The translations under genes and the position numbers were made by a program. Under the pieces are notes generated by a model, which was not told the DNA's origin, ran no database searches, and worked only from the letters and a program-made list of their open reading frames with translations. From contig NZ_WTYA01000012.1 in assembly GCF_009828025.1 (NCBI RefSeq), positions 1 through 64,000 of the forward strand: 64,000 bases of DNA. Direction: 5' to 3'. The DNA comes from Qipengyuania algicida (GTDB lineage: Bacteria > Pseudomonadota > Alphaproteobacteria > Sphingomonadales > Sphingomonadaceae). Of this stretch, positions 17,648 through 25,556 are shown in pieces (positions within the stretch are counted from its first letter, which is position 1; each line of letters starts with the position of its first letter).

Positions 17648-18879
17648 TGCATATGCTCCCGGTAGGTCAGTCGCAGTTTGGCGGCGGCTGCAACGGTCGC
17701 CTCTTCGCGCTCGAGGATTTCAAGTTCGAGCAGAGCCAGCGCGGTCTTGGCCGATACGACATCGATCAGTTCGGCGCGGCCGGCGGCGAAGCTGGCGGTT
17801 TCGAGGTCCGCCCGATCGCGGGCCAGAGGCAACAGCTCCTCGCGCGCGCGCTGCCATTGCCGGGCCGCGCTGCGCCAGGCCGCGAGGTCGGCGGCGAACT
17901 GCGCTTCGAGCGCGCGCAGCATGTCGGCCCGCTCGGCGCGAGCCGCCGCCGCCTGCGCTTCGGCCGCGGCTATGCGCGGCTCCTGCCGCCGACCGGCGAA
18001 GATCGGCAAGGTCACCGAACCCATGACCGAGACCACGCTTCCGAAATCGGGGTTGCGCCGGCCAAGGCTCACGTTGACGCCGAAGTCGGGCCGCTTGTCC
18101 GCACGGGCAAGGTCGATCGCGGCTCGCGCGCGATCCTCGGCCGCGTCGGCCAGGATGATCTCCGGGTTTCGCGAAAGCGTCGCCCGCAGCGTCACGGGAT
18201 CAATGTCGGCCGATGGGACTGGTCCTTCTGCGACGGGTTCGGTCCCGGCGATGTACCGCCTCAGGCGAGCCTGCGCCGCTTCCCGGTCGGCTTCGATCCG
18301 CGTCCGCGCATCGTCGATGTCGAGCAATGCGCGGCGTATTTCCAGACTCTCCGCGGGACGCGCCGAGCCGGCCGCCACGGCGCTGCGCGCGACCGGCACC
18401 AGCTTGTGCAGGTCGTCCTGGGCCCTCGCGGCGAGCGCCAGTCGCTGCTGGGCATATGCGAGCGAGATCCAGGCCTCGCCCGTTTCGATCCGAACCATGT
18501 GTTCGGTATGCGCCAACCGGGCATCGGCCACGCGGATGTCCGAGTCCGCGACTCCCGTCCTGGCGTGGCGCTTGGCGAGATTGGGGAAGTCCTGCTCCAC
18601 CCCGACTTGGACCTGCGTCGGAAGCTGCCGGTCGAGATCGAACGCAGCAGGTCCGGTCACCGGCAAGTTGACGATGCCCGCGCGCAGCCGCGGGTCGGGC
18701 AGTTCGCCGGCCGCTTCCGCGGTCCTCTCCAGGGCCTCGATCTCGAGCTCGCGCGCCTGCAGCACGGGCTGCTGCGTTTGCGCTGCCCGCAATGCCTCAT
18801 CGTAGCCGACCGACTGCGCTTGGGCAGCCTGCGCGGCAAGCGCGGCTGCCATGGGCAGCCAGCAAATGCGCCAAAACAT
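17644..18879 (-). CDS. cusC: CusC-like outer-membrane efflux protein (TolC family)
   Basis: Outer-membrane channel of the Cu/Ag RND pump. A 411-aa product with a signal peptide (MFWRICWLPMAAALAAQAAQA) and two OEP repeats of long coiled helices rich in Ala, Glu and Arg. No lipobox Cys at the cleavage site, unlike E. coli CusC. It is the first gene of a four-gene operon cusC-cusB-cusA-cusF with overlapping starts and stops; a GTGAGG ribosome-binding site precedes the ATG. The promoter must lie in the 134-nt gap 18880-19013. Confidence 0.92.
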   Translation of the reverse strand: MFWRICWLPMAAALAAQAAQAQSVGYDEALRAAQTQQPVLQARELEIEALERTAEAAGELPDPRLRAGIVNLPVTGPAAFDLDRQLPTQVQVGVEQDFPNLAKRHARTGVADSDIRVADARLAHTEHMVRIETGEAWISLAYAQQRLALAARAQDDLHKLVPVARSAVAAGSARPAESLEIRRALLDIDDARTRIEADREAAQARLRRYIAGTEPVAEGPVPSADIDPVTLRATLSRNPEIILADAAEDRARAAIDLARADKRPDFGVNVSLGRRNPDFGSVVSVMGSVTLPIFAGRRQEPRIAAAEAQAAAARAERADMLRALEAQFAADLAAWRSAARQWQRAREELLPLARDRADLETASFAAGRAELIDVVSAKTALALLELEILEREEATVAAAAKLRLTYREHMQ

Positions 18880-19013
18880 GCGATAAACCTCACTCGTTCA
18901 GAGCGCGCCGGGAAGACGGTTGGCGTTAGCAACGGCCGCAAGGACCGGTCAGACGCAGTCGTCCGCCCAGCTCGCGATCCGGCGCGTCGCGCATCGCGCG
19001 GCGCCGTTCGAAA

Positions 19014-19391
19014 CTAGACGGTGAGGCAGGTTTGGGGAGGGGGCGACTCCGGACGCGCGGGCTCGCTTTCGAGCCGCACTGCGTTCGCAAGACCGTAGAT
19101 CCGGGCGGCTGGAAGCGGGGTCGGCTGGGCCGCACCGGTATCGGGCAGCGCAAGCGGCGGCAGGCAGTTCATGGCGATCAGACACTCGATCGTCATGTCG
19201 AGGCAAGAGCCCTTGTGATCGGAGGAGTCCGCCATGCCCTTCATACGGTGCCCGGACATCGCCTGCTCAGCGTGAGTGCAATCGCCCATCGTCGCCATTT
19301 CGACCTGGGGCACCGCCGCGGCATTGGCCGCGACCTGGACGAACAGTCCGAAGCCGAAACAAACCAGAGCCAGGGCGCGCAGGAACTTCAC
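19014..19391 (-). CDS. small secreted His/Met/Cys-containing hypothetical protein
   Basis: Not recognised by family. It has 125 aa with a clear signal peptide (MKFLRALALVCFGFGLFVQVAANA), then a region with spaced His, Met and Cys residues (MGDCTHAEQAMSGHRMKGM, DHKGSCLDMTIECLIAMNC) suited to metal binding or disulfides, and a Pro-rich C-terminus. It lies between the pbrT-like gene and cusC, same strand, and so may be co-transcribed with cusCBAF. Small secreted proteins of this kind are common in copper islands of sphingomonads, but the role is unknown. Confidence 0.65.
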   Translation of the reverse strand: MKFLRALALVCFGFGLFVQVAANAAAVPQVEMATMGDCTHAEQAMSGHRMKGMADSSDHKGSCLDMTIECLIAMNCLPPLALPDTGAAQPTPLPAARIYGLANAVRLESEPARPESPPPQTCLTV

Positions 19392-19559
19392 CCCGGCGCG
19401 ATAGACCGGGCATCCGGCAAGAGCAAGGCGAACACGATCCGGTTTGCCGCAGGTCGGCGCCTATCGGGACGTTTTCGTTCGATCCGCGGGCGGGTCATGC
19501 AGCGCGAGAGCGGCGGCTGAATCGCGCCATAGGTCCGGATCGGCCAGGAAAGCAGCGCA

Positions 19560-21518
19560 TCAGTCTGCGGCCACGCGGCGACGATTGACCGCAAAGCCGA
19601 GGACGAGCGCGAGAAGGACGAGAATCTGCGCCGCGACCGTCTCGAGCGTGGGGAACAGGCCGACGATCGAAAGGCGCGGCACGAACGAGACGGGTGCGAT
19701 ATCGATCCAGCCTGCCTCCTGCAATGCGGCGACACCCTTGCCCGCGAGCACCACTGTCAACGCGGCCATCAGCCAGGAGCTGTAGCGGAAGAAACTGGCG
19801 ATCGGCAGTTGCCGGCTGTACCGCAACATGGCCCACGCGACGCCGGCGAGCACGAGCACGGCGGCGACCGTTCCAGCGAGCATTGCCGCTCCGTTGCCCT
19901 GCGACCACAAGGCGGCAAAGAACAGGATCGTCTCGAACACCTCGCGGTATACGACCACGAAGGCGAGGCCGAACAGCAACCAGCCCGACTGGCCGCCAAG
20001 CGCCCTGGCGAGCTTTTCCTGAATATACCTCTGCCACTGGCCGGCCTGCGCCTTGCCGTGCATCCAGATGCCCACCGACAGCAGCACGACCGCCGCAAAC
20101 AGGGAGCCGAACCCTTCGGTCAGCTCGCGGCTCGCGCCGCTGATGCCGATCGCATAGGTGGCTACCAGCCAGGTCGCTCCTCCGGCAACGAGAGCGCTCG
20201 TCCAGCCGCCGTGGACGTAGCGCAACACGTCCTTGCGGTCGGCCTTCTCCAGAAATGCCAGCATCGCCACGACGATGAGCAGCGCTTCGAGGCCTTCGCG
20301 CAACAGGACGGCAAAGGCGCCGGCGAACGTGGTGACGGCGCTCGACGCGCCGGGCGCGAGGGCGCGCTCGGCGTCATCGAGGAGCGTATCGATTGCTCCC
20401 GCCTGCGTCGCCAGGGCATCGGGCGCTATTCCGTCGCCGATCGCTGCCCGGAACGCGCCCATGCGCGTCTCGATATTCGCCATCAGTCCGGCGTCCTTGG
20501 CGCTGAGCAGCGGCTCGATGGGTTCGAAGCCGTCGAGATAGGCCGACAGGGCGAGCGCCTTGGCCCGTTTCCTGTCTCCGGAGCGGTAGGCGTCGACGCT
20601 TTCGCCGAGTCTGGCGCGGGTCGTGGCGATGGCTTTGCCGGCATCGCCCGAAGCCCGCGCCGTCACGGCTTCGGGATGGGCGCGGAGATAGGCCATGACG
20701 GCATCGGCCCGCGCTTGTCCGATCTGCTCGCCCAGCGCTTCGGGGGTGGTCGTGACCAGAGCCTTGAGGTCGGGAATTCTGGCGCGAATGTCGGCGCTGC
20801 TCTGCCACAACGTTTCGCCGCGGCGCACATCGGCCTGCGAAAAGGCGAACGCTCCGGCGCGGAAGGCGAGCGCCCAGCGATCCTCGGCAGGAAGGTCGCG
20901 AAAGCTCTGCATCGCGGTGCCGTCGATCCCTTGCGAGATGACCTGCTCGAGTGCCGCGAGGCTGCGCTTGCGCGCGCGGGCCGTGTCGGTGAACGCAATC
21001 GGCGGCGTTTCTAGCCCGGCAGCATCGGGCCCCTTGCCGTTCCCGCTCGCGCCATGGCAGGCGGCGCAATTATCGGCGAAGAGAGCCGCACCGCGCGCGA
21101 CGTTTGGCGCTCTCGAAGGCGCGACCGGGACGGGATAGGCCTCGAGCAGCACGCCGGAGATCGTGTGGGACGTCGAAGCTATTCGCGCCGCCGGAGCTTT
21201 CGCGGCGATCTGGTCGTGCAGCGCGCGTGCCTCGCGAACGAGCTCGGCCTTCCGCGGCCGGTCGGGCAGTTGATCGAGCTCATCCGCGATCGTGGCCGCG
21301 AACTCCTGCATCTCGGCATATTCGCCGTCGCTGGTGACCTTGCCCCCCGACACGGCGCCCTCGTAGTCGACCGCTATGTAATCGAGGAGCTTCCACGTCG
21401 TACCGACCCGTTGGGCGGTCGCCGGCTCGAGCGCCTGGGCTGCCGCAGGCGAGGCCATGAGCCCCGATGCCACGATAATGAGCAGGATTGCCAGAAATCC
21501 GCCCAGACGGCGCACCAT
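19560..21518 (-). CDS. PbrT-like FTR1-family metal permease with N-terminal cytochrome c domain
   Basis: A 652-aa inner-membrane protein. After a signal peptide it has a periplasmic part with a cytochrome c heme site (CAACH in DNCAACHGASGNGKGP) and a helical spacer, then about seven membrane helices with the two REXXE metal-binding motifs of FTR1/EfeU permeases (REGLEALL and REVFETIL). This layout matches PbrT, the lead-uptake protein of Cupriavidus pbr, and related iron-lead transporters. ATG 21518 is chosen: the candidate at 21557 lies upstream of the predicted transcription start of a MerR-type promoter (21549-21579), and ATG 21542 would be almost leaderless. The nearby MerR regulator and CDF exporter support metal-induced expression. 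The metal could be Pb(II), Fe or another divalent cation. Confidence 0.85.
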   Translation of the reverse strand: MVRRLGGFLAILLIIVASGLMASPAAAQALEPATAQRVGTTWKLLDYIAVDYEGAVSGGKVTSDGEYAEMQEFAATIADELDQLPDRPRKAELVREARALHDQIAAKAPAARIASTSHTISGVLLEAYPVPVAPSRAPNVARGAALFADNCAACHGASGNGKGPDAAGLETPPIAFTDTARARKRSLAALEQVISQGIDGTAMQSFRDLPAEDRWALAFRAGAFAFSQADVRRGETLWQSSADIRARIPDLKALVTTTPEALGEQIGQARADAVMAYLRAHPEAVTARASGDAGKAIATTRARLGESVDAYRSGDRKRAKALALSAYLDGFEPIEPLLSAKDAGLMANIETRMGAFRAAIGDGIAPDALATQAGAIDTLLDDAERALAPGASSAVTTFAGAFAVLLREGLEALLIVVAMLAFLEKADRKDVLRYVHGGWTSALVAGGATWLVATYAIGISGASRELTEGFGSLFAAVVLLSVGIWMHGKAQAGQWQRYIQEKLARALGGQSGWLLFGLAFVVVYREVFETILFFAALWSQGNGAAMLAGTVAAVLVLAGVAWAMLRYSRQLPIASFFRYSSWLMAALTVVLAGKGVAALQEAGWIDIAPVSFVPRLSIVGLFPTLETVAAQILVLLALVLGFAVNRRRVAAD

Positions 21519-21548
21519 GCGATTCGATCCGAAATTCGTCATGTGGCG

Positions 21549-21579
21549 CGCATACACCCTGAAGCCACTACAGGGTCAA
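21549..21579 (-). promoter_or_regulatory. MerR-type promoter/operator of the pbrT-like gene
   Basis: On the minus strand: -35 TTGACC (21574-21579), a 19-bp spacer, and -10 TATGCG (21549-21554). The spacer holds a dyad of the form ACCCT-N2-AG-N5-CT... (21556-21576) that differs at only two positions from the dyad in front of the CDF gene. The over-long spacer is the hallmark of promoters activated by MerR-family proteins. Confidence 0.8.
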
Positions 21580-21581
21580 GG

Positions 21582-22244
21582 CTATTGCGACGCATTCTTA
21601 GAATGGACCTCGACCAATGTGCCGGACGAACGTGACGCTTCGGCGAGATCGCGCTGCGCGTGCCGCATGATCTGCCACCCGCCGGACAGGCCCAGCGCCG
21701 CCATGATCGCGGCGACGATGAGATCGGGCCAGGCCGTGCCGGTTCCGAACACGCCCGCGGCAGCGGCAACCACGGCGACGTTGCCGATCGCGTCGTTGCG
21801 CGAGCAAATCCAGACCGAGCGCCGGTTCGCGTCGCCGCTGCGAAAACGGAACAGCATGATCGCTACGGCGCCATTGGCGATCAATGCGATGACCCCCACG
21901 ACACCCATCAGTTCGGCCCGCGGCACGGTGCCGTTCATCAGTGCGATTCCGGTGGAGACCAGCACGAACAGCCCCAGCAGCGCAAGCGTCGCGCCCTTGG
22001 CAAGCGCCGCCTTCGCGCGCCATGCAAGGACCGAACCGGCCACGCCCAGGCTGATCGCGTAATTGGCTGCATCGCCCAGGAAGTCGAGCGCGTCGGCCCG
22101 CAGCGCCTGCGAGCCCGATATGAGCCCCGCGCCGATTTCTCCCGCGAACATCGCCAGATTGATCGCCAGCGCGATCCACAGTGCCCGGCGCCACTGGGGA
22201 TCGTCGGCGGGTTCATCGCTCGGCGCGCAATCACATCCTGCCAT
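21582..22244 (-). CDS. cation diffusion facilitator (CDF) transporter, short form
   Basis: A 220-aa inner-membrane protein with about six hydrophobic segments, predicted to export a divalent cation by proton antiport. The CDF signature is present: ALRADALDFLGDAANY in TM2, which supplies the Asp metal ligands, and a matching SRNDAIGNVAVV in TM5. The usual cytoplasmic C-terminal dimer domain is almost absent (ends shortly after TM6). The N-terminus is Cys/Asp-rich (MAGCDCAPSDEPADDP), a possible metal-capture site. It has its own MerR-type promoter (22284-22314) divergent from merR, and a 14-codon open frame starting at 22275 overlaps its start. It is followed, 3 nt from the next promoter, by the pbrT-like gene. 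Confidence 0.88.
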   Translation of the reverse strand: MAGCDCAPSDEPADDPQWRRALWIALAINLAMFAGEIGAGLISGSQALRADALDFLGDAANYAISLGVAGSVLAWRAKAALAKGATLALLGLFVLVSTGIALMNGTVPRAELMGVVGVIALIANGAVAIMLFRFRSGDANRRSVWICSRNDAIGNVAVVAAAAGVFGTGTAWPDLIVAAIMAALGLSGGWQIMRHAQRDLAEASRSSGTLVEVHSKNASQ

Positions 22245-22283
22245 TGTCGTACCTGTCGGTGTTGGAATCGGTCATGGCGCCAC

Positions 22284-22314
22284 CATATGCACCCTGAAGT
22301 CACTATAGGGTCAA
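22284..22314 (-). promoter_or_regulatory. MerR-type promoter/operator of the CDF gene
   Basis: On the minus strand: -35 TTGACC (22309-22314), 19-bp spacer, -10 CATATG (22284-22289). The dyad at 22291-22311 reads ACCCT-N2-AGT-N-ACT-N2-AGGGT, fully symmetric. It is 13-16 nt upstream of the divergent merR start and so could also autoregulate merR. Confidence 0.85.
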
Positions 22315-22326
22315 GGGGCCGGATCA

Positions 22327-22737
22327 ATGCGCATCGGTGAACTGGCACGCCGGACAGGCGTCCGTGTGGAAACGATCCGCTGGTACGAGAAAGCGGGGCT
22401 GCTCGAAGAGCCGGATCGCAGTGCCAGCAACTACCGTGAATACGACAAGGCGTCTCTCGACCGGCTCACCTTCATCAAGCGAGGGCGCGATCTCGGCTTC
22501 TCGCTCGATCAGGTCAGCCAGCTGATGAATCTCACGCGCAGCCCCGGGGAAAATTGCGCCACGGTCGATGCGATCGCGGTTCATCACCTCACCGCGATCG
22601 ACCGCAAGATCGCCGACCTCACCGCCTTGCGACGGGAATTGACCGGGCTCGTGGACTCCTGCGCCGGCGGTTCGATCGGAGATTGCGATATATTGCGGGC
22701 CCTGTCTCCGGAAGGCGATCACGAATCAGCCCCATGA
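22327..22737 (+). CDS. MerR-family heavy-metal regulator (PbrR/CadR/ZntR type)
   Basis: A 136-aa transcription regulator. The winged helix-turn-helix opens with MRIGELARRTGVRVETIRWYEKAGLL, followed by the RLTFIKRGRDLGFSLDQV segment, a dimerisation helix and a C-terminal metal loop. Three Cys (C77, C112 and C120, in ENCATV and DSCAGGSIGDC) match the arrangement of Zn/Cd/Pb-sensing members; CueR-type copper sensors have only two and a different loop. The gene is divergent from the CDF gene, with the operator between them. It is predicted to twist the 19-bp-spaced promoters of the CDF and pbrT-like genes into activity when metal binds. ATG 22327 is preceded by AAGGGG. Confidence 0.93.
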   Translation: MRIGELARRTGVRVETIRWYEKAGLLEEPDRSASNYREYDKASLDRLTFIKRGRDLGFSLDQVSQLMNLTRSPGENCATVDAIAVHHLTAIDRKIADLTALRRELTGLVDSCAGGSIGDCDILRALSPEGDHESAP

Positions 22738-22752
22738 ATTCGCAGGGAACGA

Positions 22753-23736
22753 TCACGCCGCCCGAAGATGAGGATGCTCATGCACGCAACGGTGAACCTC
22801 GACGGTAATGTGGACATATTCGGCGTGCACCGCCAGCCGCGCAGCGTATTGCTCGGGCGATGCGGGATCGGCTGCGATCACTGAGGCAATCACGGCATAT
22901 TTGCCCGGCCCGATCCGCCAGATGTGCAGATCACCCACCGCGGTATCGCCGTCTTCGAGTGCTTCGCGCACTTCACTGTAGCGTTCCGTCCCCGCGTCGG
23001 CATCCACGAGTACCGCCGCCGTGTCGCGCAGCAGCGTCCACGACCAGCGCGCAATCACAAGCGCTCCCACGATGCCCATCGCCGCATCCATCCACGCCCA
23101 CCCCAGATAGCGGCCGGCGAGCAGCGCGGCGATCGCGAGGACAGAGGTCAGGGCGTCGGCCAGAACGTGGAAATAGGCAGACCGCAAATTGTTGTCGGCA
23201 TGCGCATGGTCGTGATCGTGGTGATTATGGGCTTCGTGTTCATGCCCATGCCCATGTCCATGATCGTGGCCGTGGTGATGATCGGCTCCGAGCAGCCAGG
23301 CGCTCGCCAGATTCACCAGAAGACCCAGAACCGCGATCCAGATCGCTTCGGTGTAGGCGATCGCCAGCGGACTGAAGATGCGCTGGATCGATTCAACCGC
23401 AATGCCGACCGCGAAGATCGCCAGAACCAGCGCGCTGGCAAAACCGGCCAGATCGCCGACCTTGCCCGTGCCGAAGGTGAACCGCGGATTGTCTGCGTGG
23501 CGGCGCGCAAACCAGTAAGCGAAAGCCGCAACTCCGAGCGCGCCCGCGTGCGTCGCCATATGAATGCCATCGGCCAGGAGCGCCATCGAGCCGGTCCACA
23601 GGCCCGCGGCGATTTCCAGTACCATCATGGCCGCGGTGAGGGCGACCACATACCGAGTGCGCTTCTCGTGCGCGTCGTGCGAGGCGCTGAGGAAATTGTG
23701 GTCGTGGCTCAGTGGATTGGGATCGGAATGATGCAT
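22753..23736 (-). CDS. dmeF: CDF-family Co/Ni exporter DmeF
   Basis: A 327-aa inner-membrane cation exporter with six TM helices, HxxxD-type metal sites (LLADGIHMATHAGALG in TM2 and YFHVLADALTSVLAI in TM5) and a C-terminal cytoplasmic domain. Between TM4 and TM5 is a long His-rich loop (HHHGHDHGHGHGHEHE and following), and the N-terminus also carries His (MHHSDPNPLSHDHN). These features match DmeF. The start is set at 23736 (the His-rich MHHSDP opening); an in-frame ATG at 23790 is possible. It is convergent with merR, separated by 15 nt, and shows no MerR-type promoter of its own in the 145-nt upstream gap. Confidence 0.9.
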   Translation of the reverse strand: MHHSDPNPLSHDHNFLSASHDAHEKRTRYVVALTAAMMVLEIAAGLWTGSMALLADGIHMATHAGALGVAAFAYWFARRHADNPRFTFGTGKVGDLAGFASALVLAIFAVGIAVESIQRIFSPLAIAYTEAIWIAVLGLLVNLASAWLLGADHHHGHDHGHGHGHEHEAHNHHDHDHAHADNNLRSAYFHVLADALTSVLAIAALLAGRYLGWAWMDAAMGIVGALVIARWSWTLLRDTAAVLVDADAGTERYSEVREALEDGDTAVGDLHIWRIGPGKYAVIASVIAADPASPEQYAARLAVHAEYVHITVEVHRCVHEHPHLRAA

Positions 23737-23830
23737 CTGCCCGCCATAGACGCGCGCGGGTTGCAGGCCAATCTCGAGTTCGCATGACACATCGCCTGCC
23801 GCGCGGATCCCCTACCGTGTCGTTGAGGAA

Positions 23831-23869
23831 CTGGGCGCACCAGCGCCCGGATTGGTGCTGGTGCGCCAG
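23831..23869 (-). terminator. hairpin after the DUF2493 gene
   Basis: GCGCACCAGC (23835-23844) pairs exactly with GCTGGTGCGC (23857-23866), extended by CTG/CAG with one bulged G. It lies 12 nt past the DUF2493 stop on the minus strand. The following bases (TTCCTCAAC) are only weakly U-rich. Confidence 0.55.
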
Positions 23870-23881
23870 GAAGCCGAATAG

Positions 23882-24823
23882 TCAGCGATCCGATTTCGAG
23901 ACGCTCCCGGTCAGACCGCGCCGATCGACGACGGTGATACGTCGCGCCTTGGCCTCGATCACGAGCCGCTCGAGTACGCCGTTGCCGGGGAACGCGATCA
24001 CGTAGCGCGGTTCGAGCTTGAGCATCTGCTCGTTGCGCTTGAACCCGGCGCGGGCGCCCAGCCTTCTGTCGAGCGAGAACACCAGCTGCTGGACATCGTG
24101 ACGCTCGGCCCAGCTCGCGGCGATCCGGTCGACGCCCTTGCTGTCGCCGCCGTGCACGACGAACAGGTCCGGGACCCGGTCGCGCACCTTGTCCAGCGTG
24201 GCCCAGACATTTGCGGCGAATGCCTTGGCTTCGTCGGTCGTGGGAAAGGACGATCGGCCGCCGGCGAATACGACCGGCGTGCCTTCGGGCGTATGGGCCG
24301 CGCGGCGACGCTCGGCGCGAACCCGCAGAAAATCTCGGGCATTGATGACTGCGGAGGTAACCTGGGCGGAGTGGTTGGACCGGGAGCCGGTCATGGGACG
24401 CCAGGACGTTCCGATCTCGTCGAGATAGAGAGCAGCAGCGGTTTCGCGCATCCGTTCGAAGGCGATCATGGTCGCTTCGGCCGCCTGCGCGCGCTCGATC
24501 TGCTCCTCGAGATTGCTCGAATGGACTTCCGATCCGTCGGCACAGGCGAGCAAGGCGCGAATTTCGTCGCTCGCCCGGTCGAGCTGGGACGACTTGCGGC
24601 TGGCGGCGCGGTGGAAGAGATTGACGAAGCCCCAGGCGATATCCTCGGCATCGGCTTCGAGAGCGGTATCGGCGAACATCGCGAAGAGGTCCGACCAGGC
24701 CCCGGCAAGCGTCTGGTCGATCGCGTCGTCGCAGGGAAAATCGGTCTTGTCGAAAGGCGCGGGCTTGATGCTTAAGCCGGACAGGTCGAGGCCGGCGAGC
24801 TGTTGGATGAAGCTGTCGTACAT
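23882..24823 (-). CDS. DUF2493 (SLOG superfamily) protein, island backbone
   Basis: A 313-aa cytoplasmic protein. The N-terminal about 150 residues are helical and of unknown type; the C-terminal part (about 180-300) is a DUF2493 domain with a Rossmann-like start (VVFAGGRSSFPT), the HGGDSKGVDRIAASWAE motif and a final strand. DUF2493 belongs to the YspA/SLOG group thought to bind nucleotides or nucleotide-derived ligands, and is common on plasmids and ICEs next to ardC and ssb. A strong leader (CAGGAGA) precedes the start at 24823, and a hairpin follows the stop. The function in the element is unknown; roles in nucleotide signalling or defence evasion are conjecture. Confidence 0.85.
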   Translation of the reverse strand: MYDSFIQQLAGLDLSGLSIKPAPFDKTDFPCDDAIDQTLAGAWSDLFAMFADTALEADAEDIAWGFVNLFHRAASRKSSQLDRASDEIRALLACADGSEVHSSNLEEQIERAQAAEATMIAFERMRETAAALYLDEIGTSWRPMTGSRSNHSAQVTSAVINARDFLRVRAERRRAAHTPEGTPVVFAGGRSSFPTTDEAKAFAANVWATLDKVRDRVPDLFVVHGGDSKGVDRIAASWAERHDVQQLVFSLDRRLGARAGFKRNEQMLKLEPRYVIAFPGNGVLERLVIEAKARRITVVDRRGLTGSVSKSDR

Positions 24824-24916
24824 GGTTCAATCTCCTGATCTGTTCGGAGGATCGGAGACGGTTCCTGATGGCCCCGGTCCGATCCGCCGGAGCCCGATCA
24901 GGGCCGGGACAAGGGG

Positions 24917-24997
24917 AAGGCGCACCGCGGGAGCGGGGAACCTGCGGCCCTAGGCTGGCGCGGGCCACACGGGCCGACGGGCCGCAGGTTGCGCCTT
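24917..24997. repeat. large nested inverted repeat upstream of the DUF2493 gene
   Basis: AACCTGCGGCCC (24939-24950) is perfectly complementary to GGGCCGCAGGTT (24979-24990), with a 28-nt interior. An outer pair AAGGCGC (24917-24923) / GCGCCTT (24991-24997) continues the stem with a 15-nt unpaired insert on one side. Stem of 19 bp in all. It occupies the 295-nt gap between two minus-strand backbone genes. Confidence 0.65.
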
Positions 24998-25052
24998 GAC
25001 CCGACCGGCCCAGGGCCTCTCCCGGCGGACGGGCCGGAGCCGAATGATCGGC

Positions 25053-25070
25053 ATCCTTTTTCGAAAGGAT
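25053..25070. repeat. short hairpin with TTCG loop
   Basis: ATCCTTT (25053-25059) and AAAGGAT (25064-25070) flank a TTCG tetraloop, a very stable RNA hairpin. It lies about 50 nt past the end of the 141-aa gene on the minus strand and may act as its terminator or as an RNA-stabilising element. Confidence 0.45.
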
Positions 25071-25118
25071 CGGGAGCGAGAATTTCAGCGGCGGAAGCAC
25101 AGCGGTGAGGCACCGACC

Positions 25119-25544
25119 TCACAGTGAGGCGTCGCCGCGCCTGAAGATCGCTTCTCCGTTCGAGAAGCGTCCGACCATATGCAGCTCGCCGAACAGTTCG
25201 ATGAACCTATCCGACACCTGTTCGAGCCATCGCCGCGCGCGCCCCGATCTCGGGTGCCGCCAGTCGGCGTCCCGATACGGGCCGTCCTCGCGCTCGACGA
25301 GCCAGATGGCGGCAAGTCCACCATAGGTCGAAACGCCGCAATCGGCGAAGGCGTTGCGCAGCACGATGCGGTCTTCGCGCCCGCGCCAGCCCTCGAAAGG
25401 CTGGAGCGACGGAAAGGTGCTTCGGGCAGTTTCGACGATATCGTCGACAAGGCAGTGATAGGCCCACGCCGCGTCGTCCTGCGTCTCGCCGACCAGACGA
25501 AACGCGACGATGGCCCCGTTCGGGTAGCTGACAGACCGTCCCAT
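25119..25544 (-). CDS. conserved-looking hypothetical protein (141 aa) downstream of ardC
   Basis: Not recognised. A soluble 141-aa protein with a mixed alpha/beta composition, no signal peptide or membrane helix, many Arg and Trp residues (WRGREDRIVLRNAF, ADWRHPRSGRARRW) and a C-terminal HMVGRFSNGEAIFRRGD. It begins 12 nt after the ardC stop with a GAGAGG ribosome-binding site, so it is in an operon with ardC and could act with it. No catalytic motif is obvious. Confidence 0.7.
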   Translation of the reverse strand: MGRSVSYPNGAIVAFRLVGETQDDAAWAYHCLVDDIVETARSTFPSLQPFEGWRGREDRIVLRNAFADCGVSTYGGLAAIWLVEREDGPYRDADWRHPRSGRARRWLEQVSDRFIELFGELHMVGRFSNGEAIFRRGDASL

Positions 25545-25556
25545 GGCGCCTCTCCC

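Noticed and set aside
19388-19735. A 115-codon minus-strand frame across the pbrT-like 3' end
   Set aside because: Overlaps the end of the PbrT-like gene in another phase, Arg/Ser-rich, no start signal.
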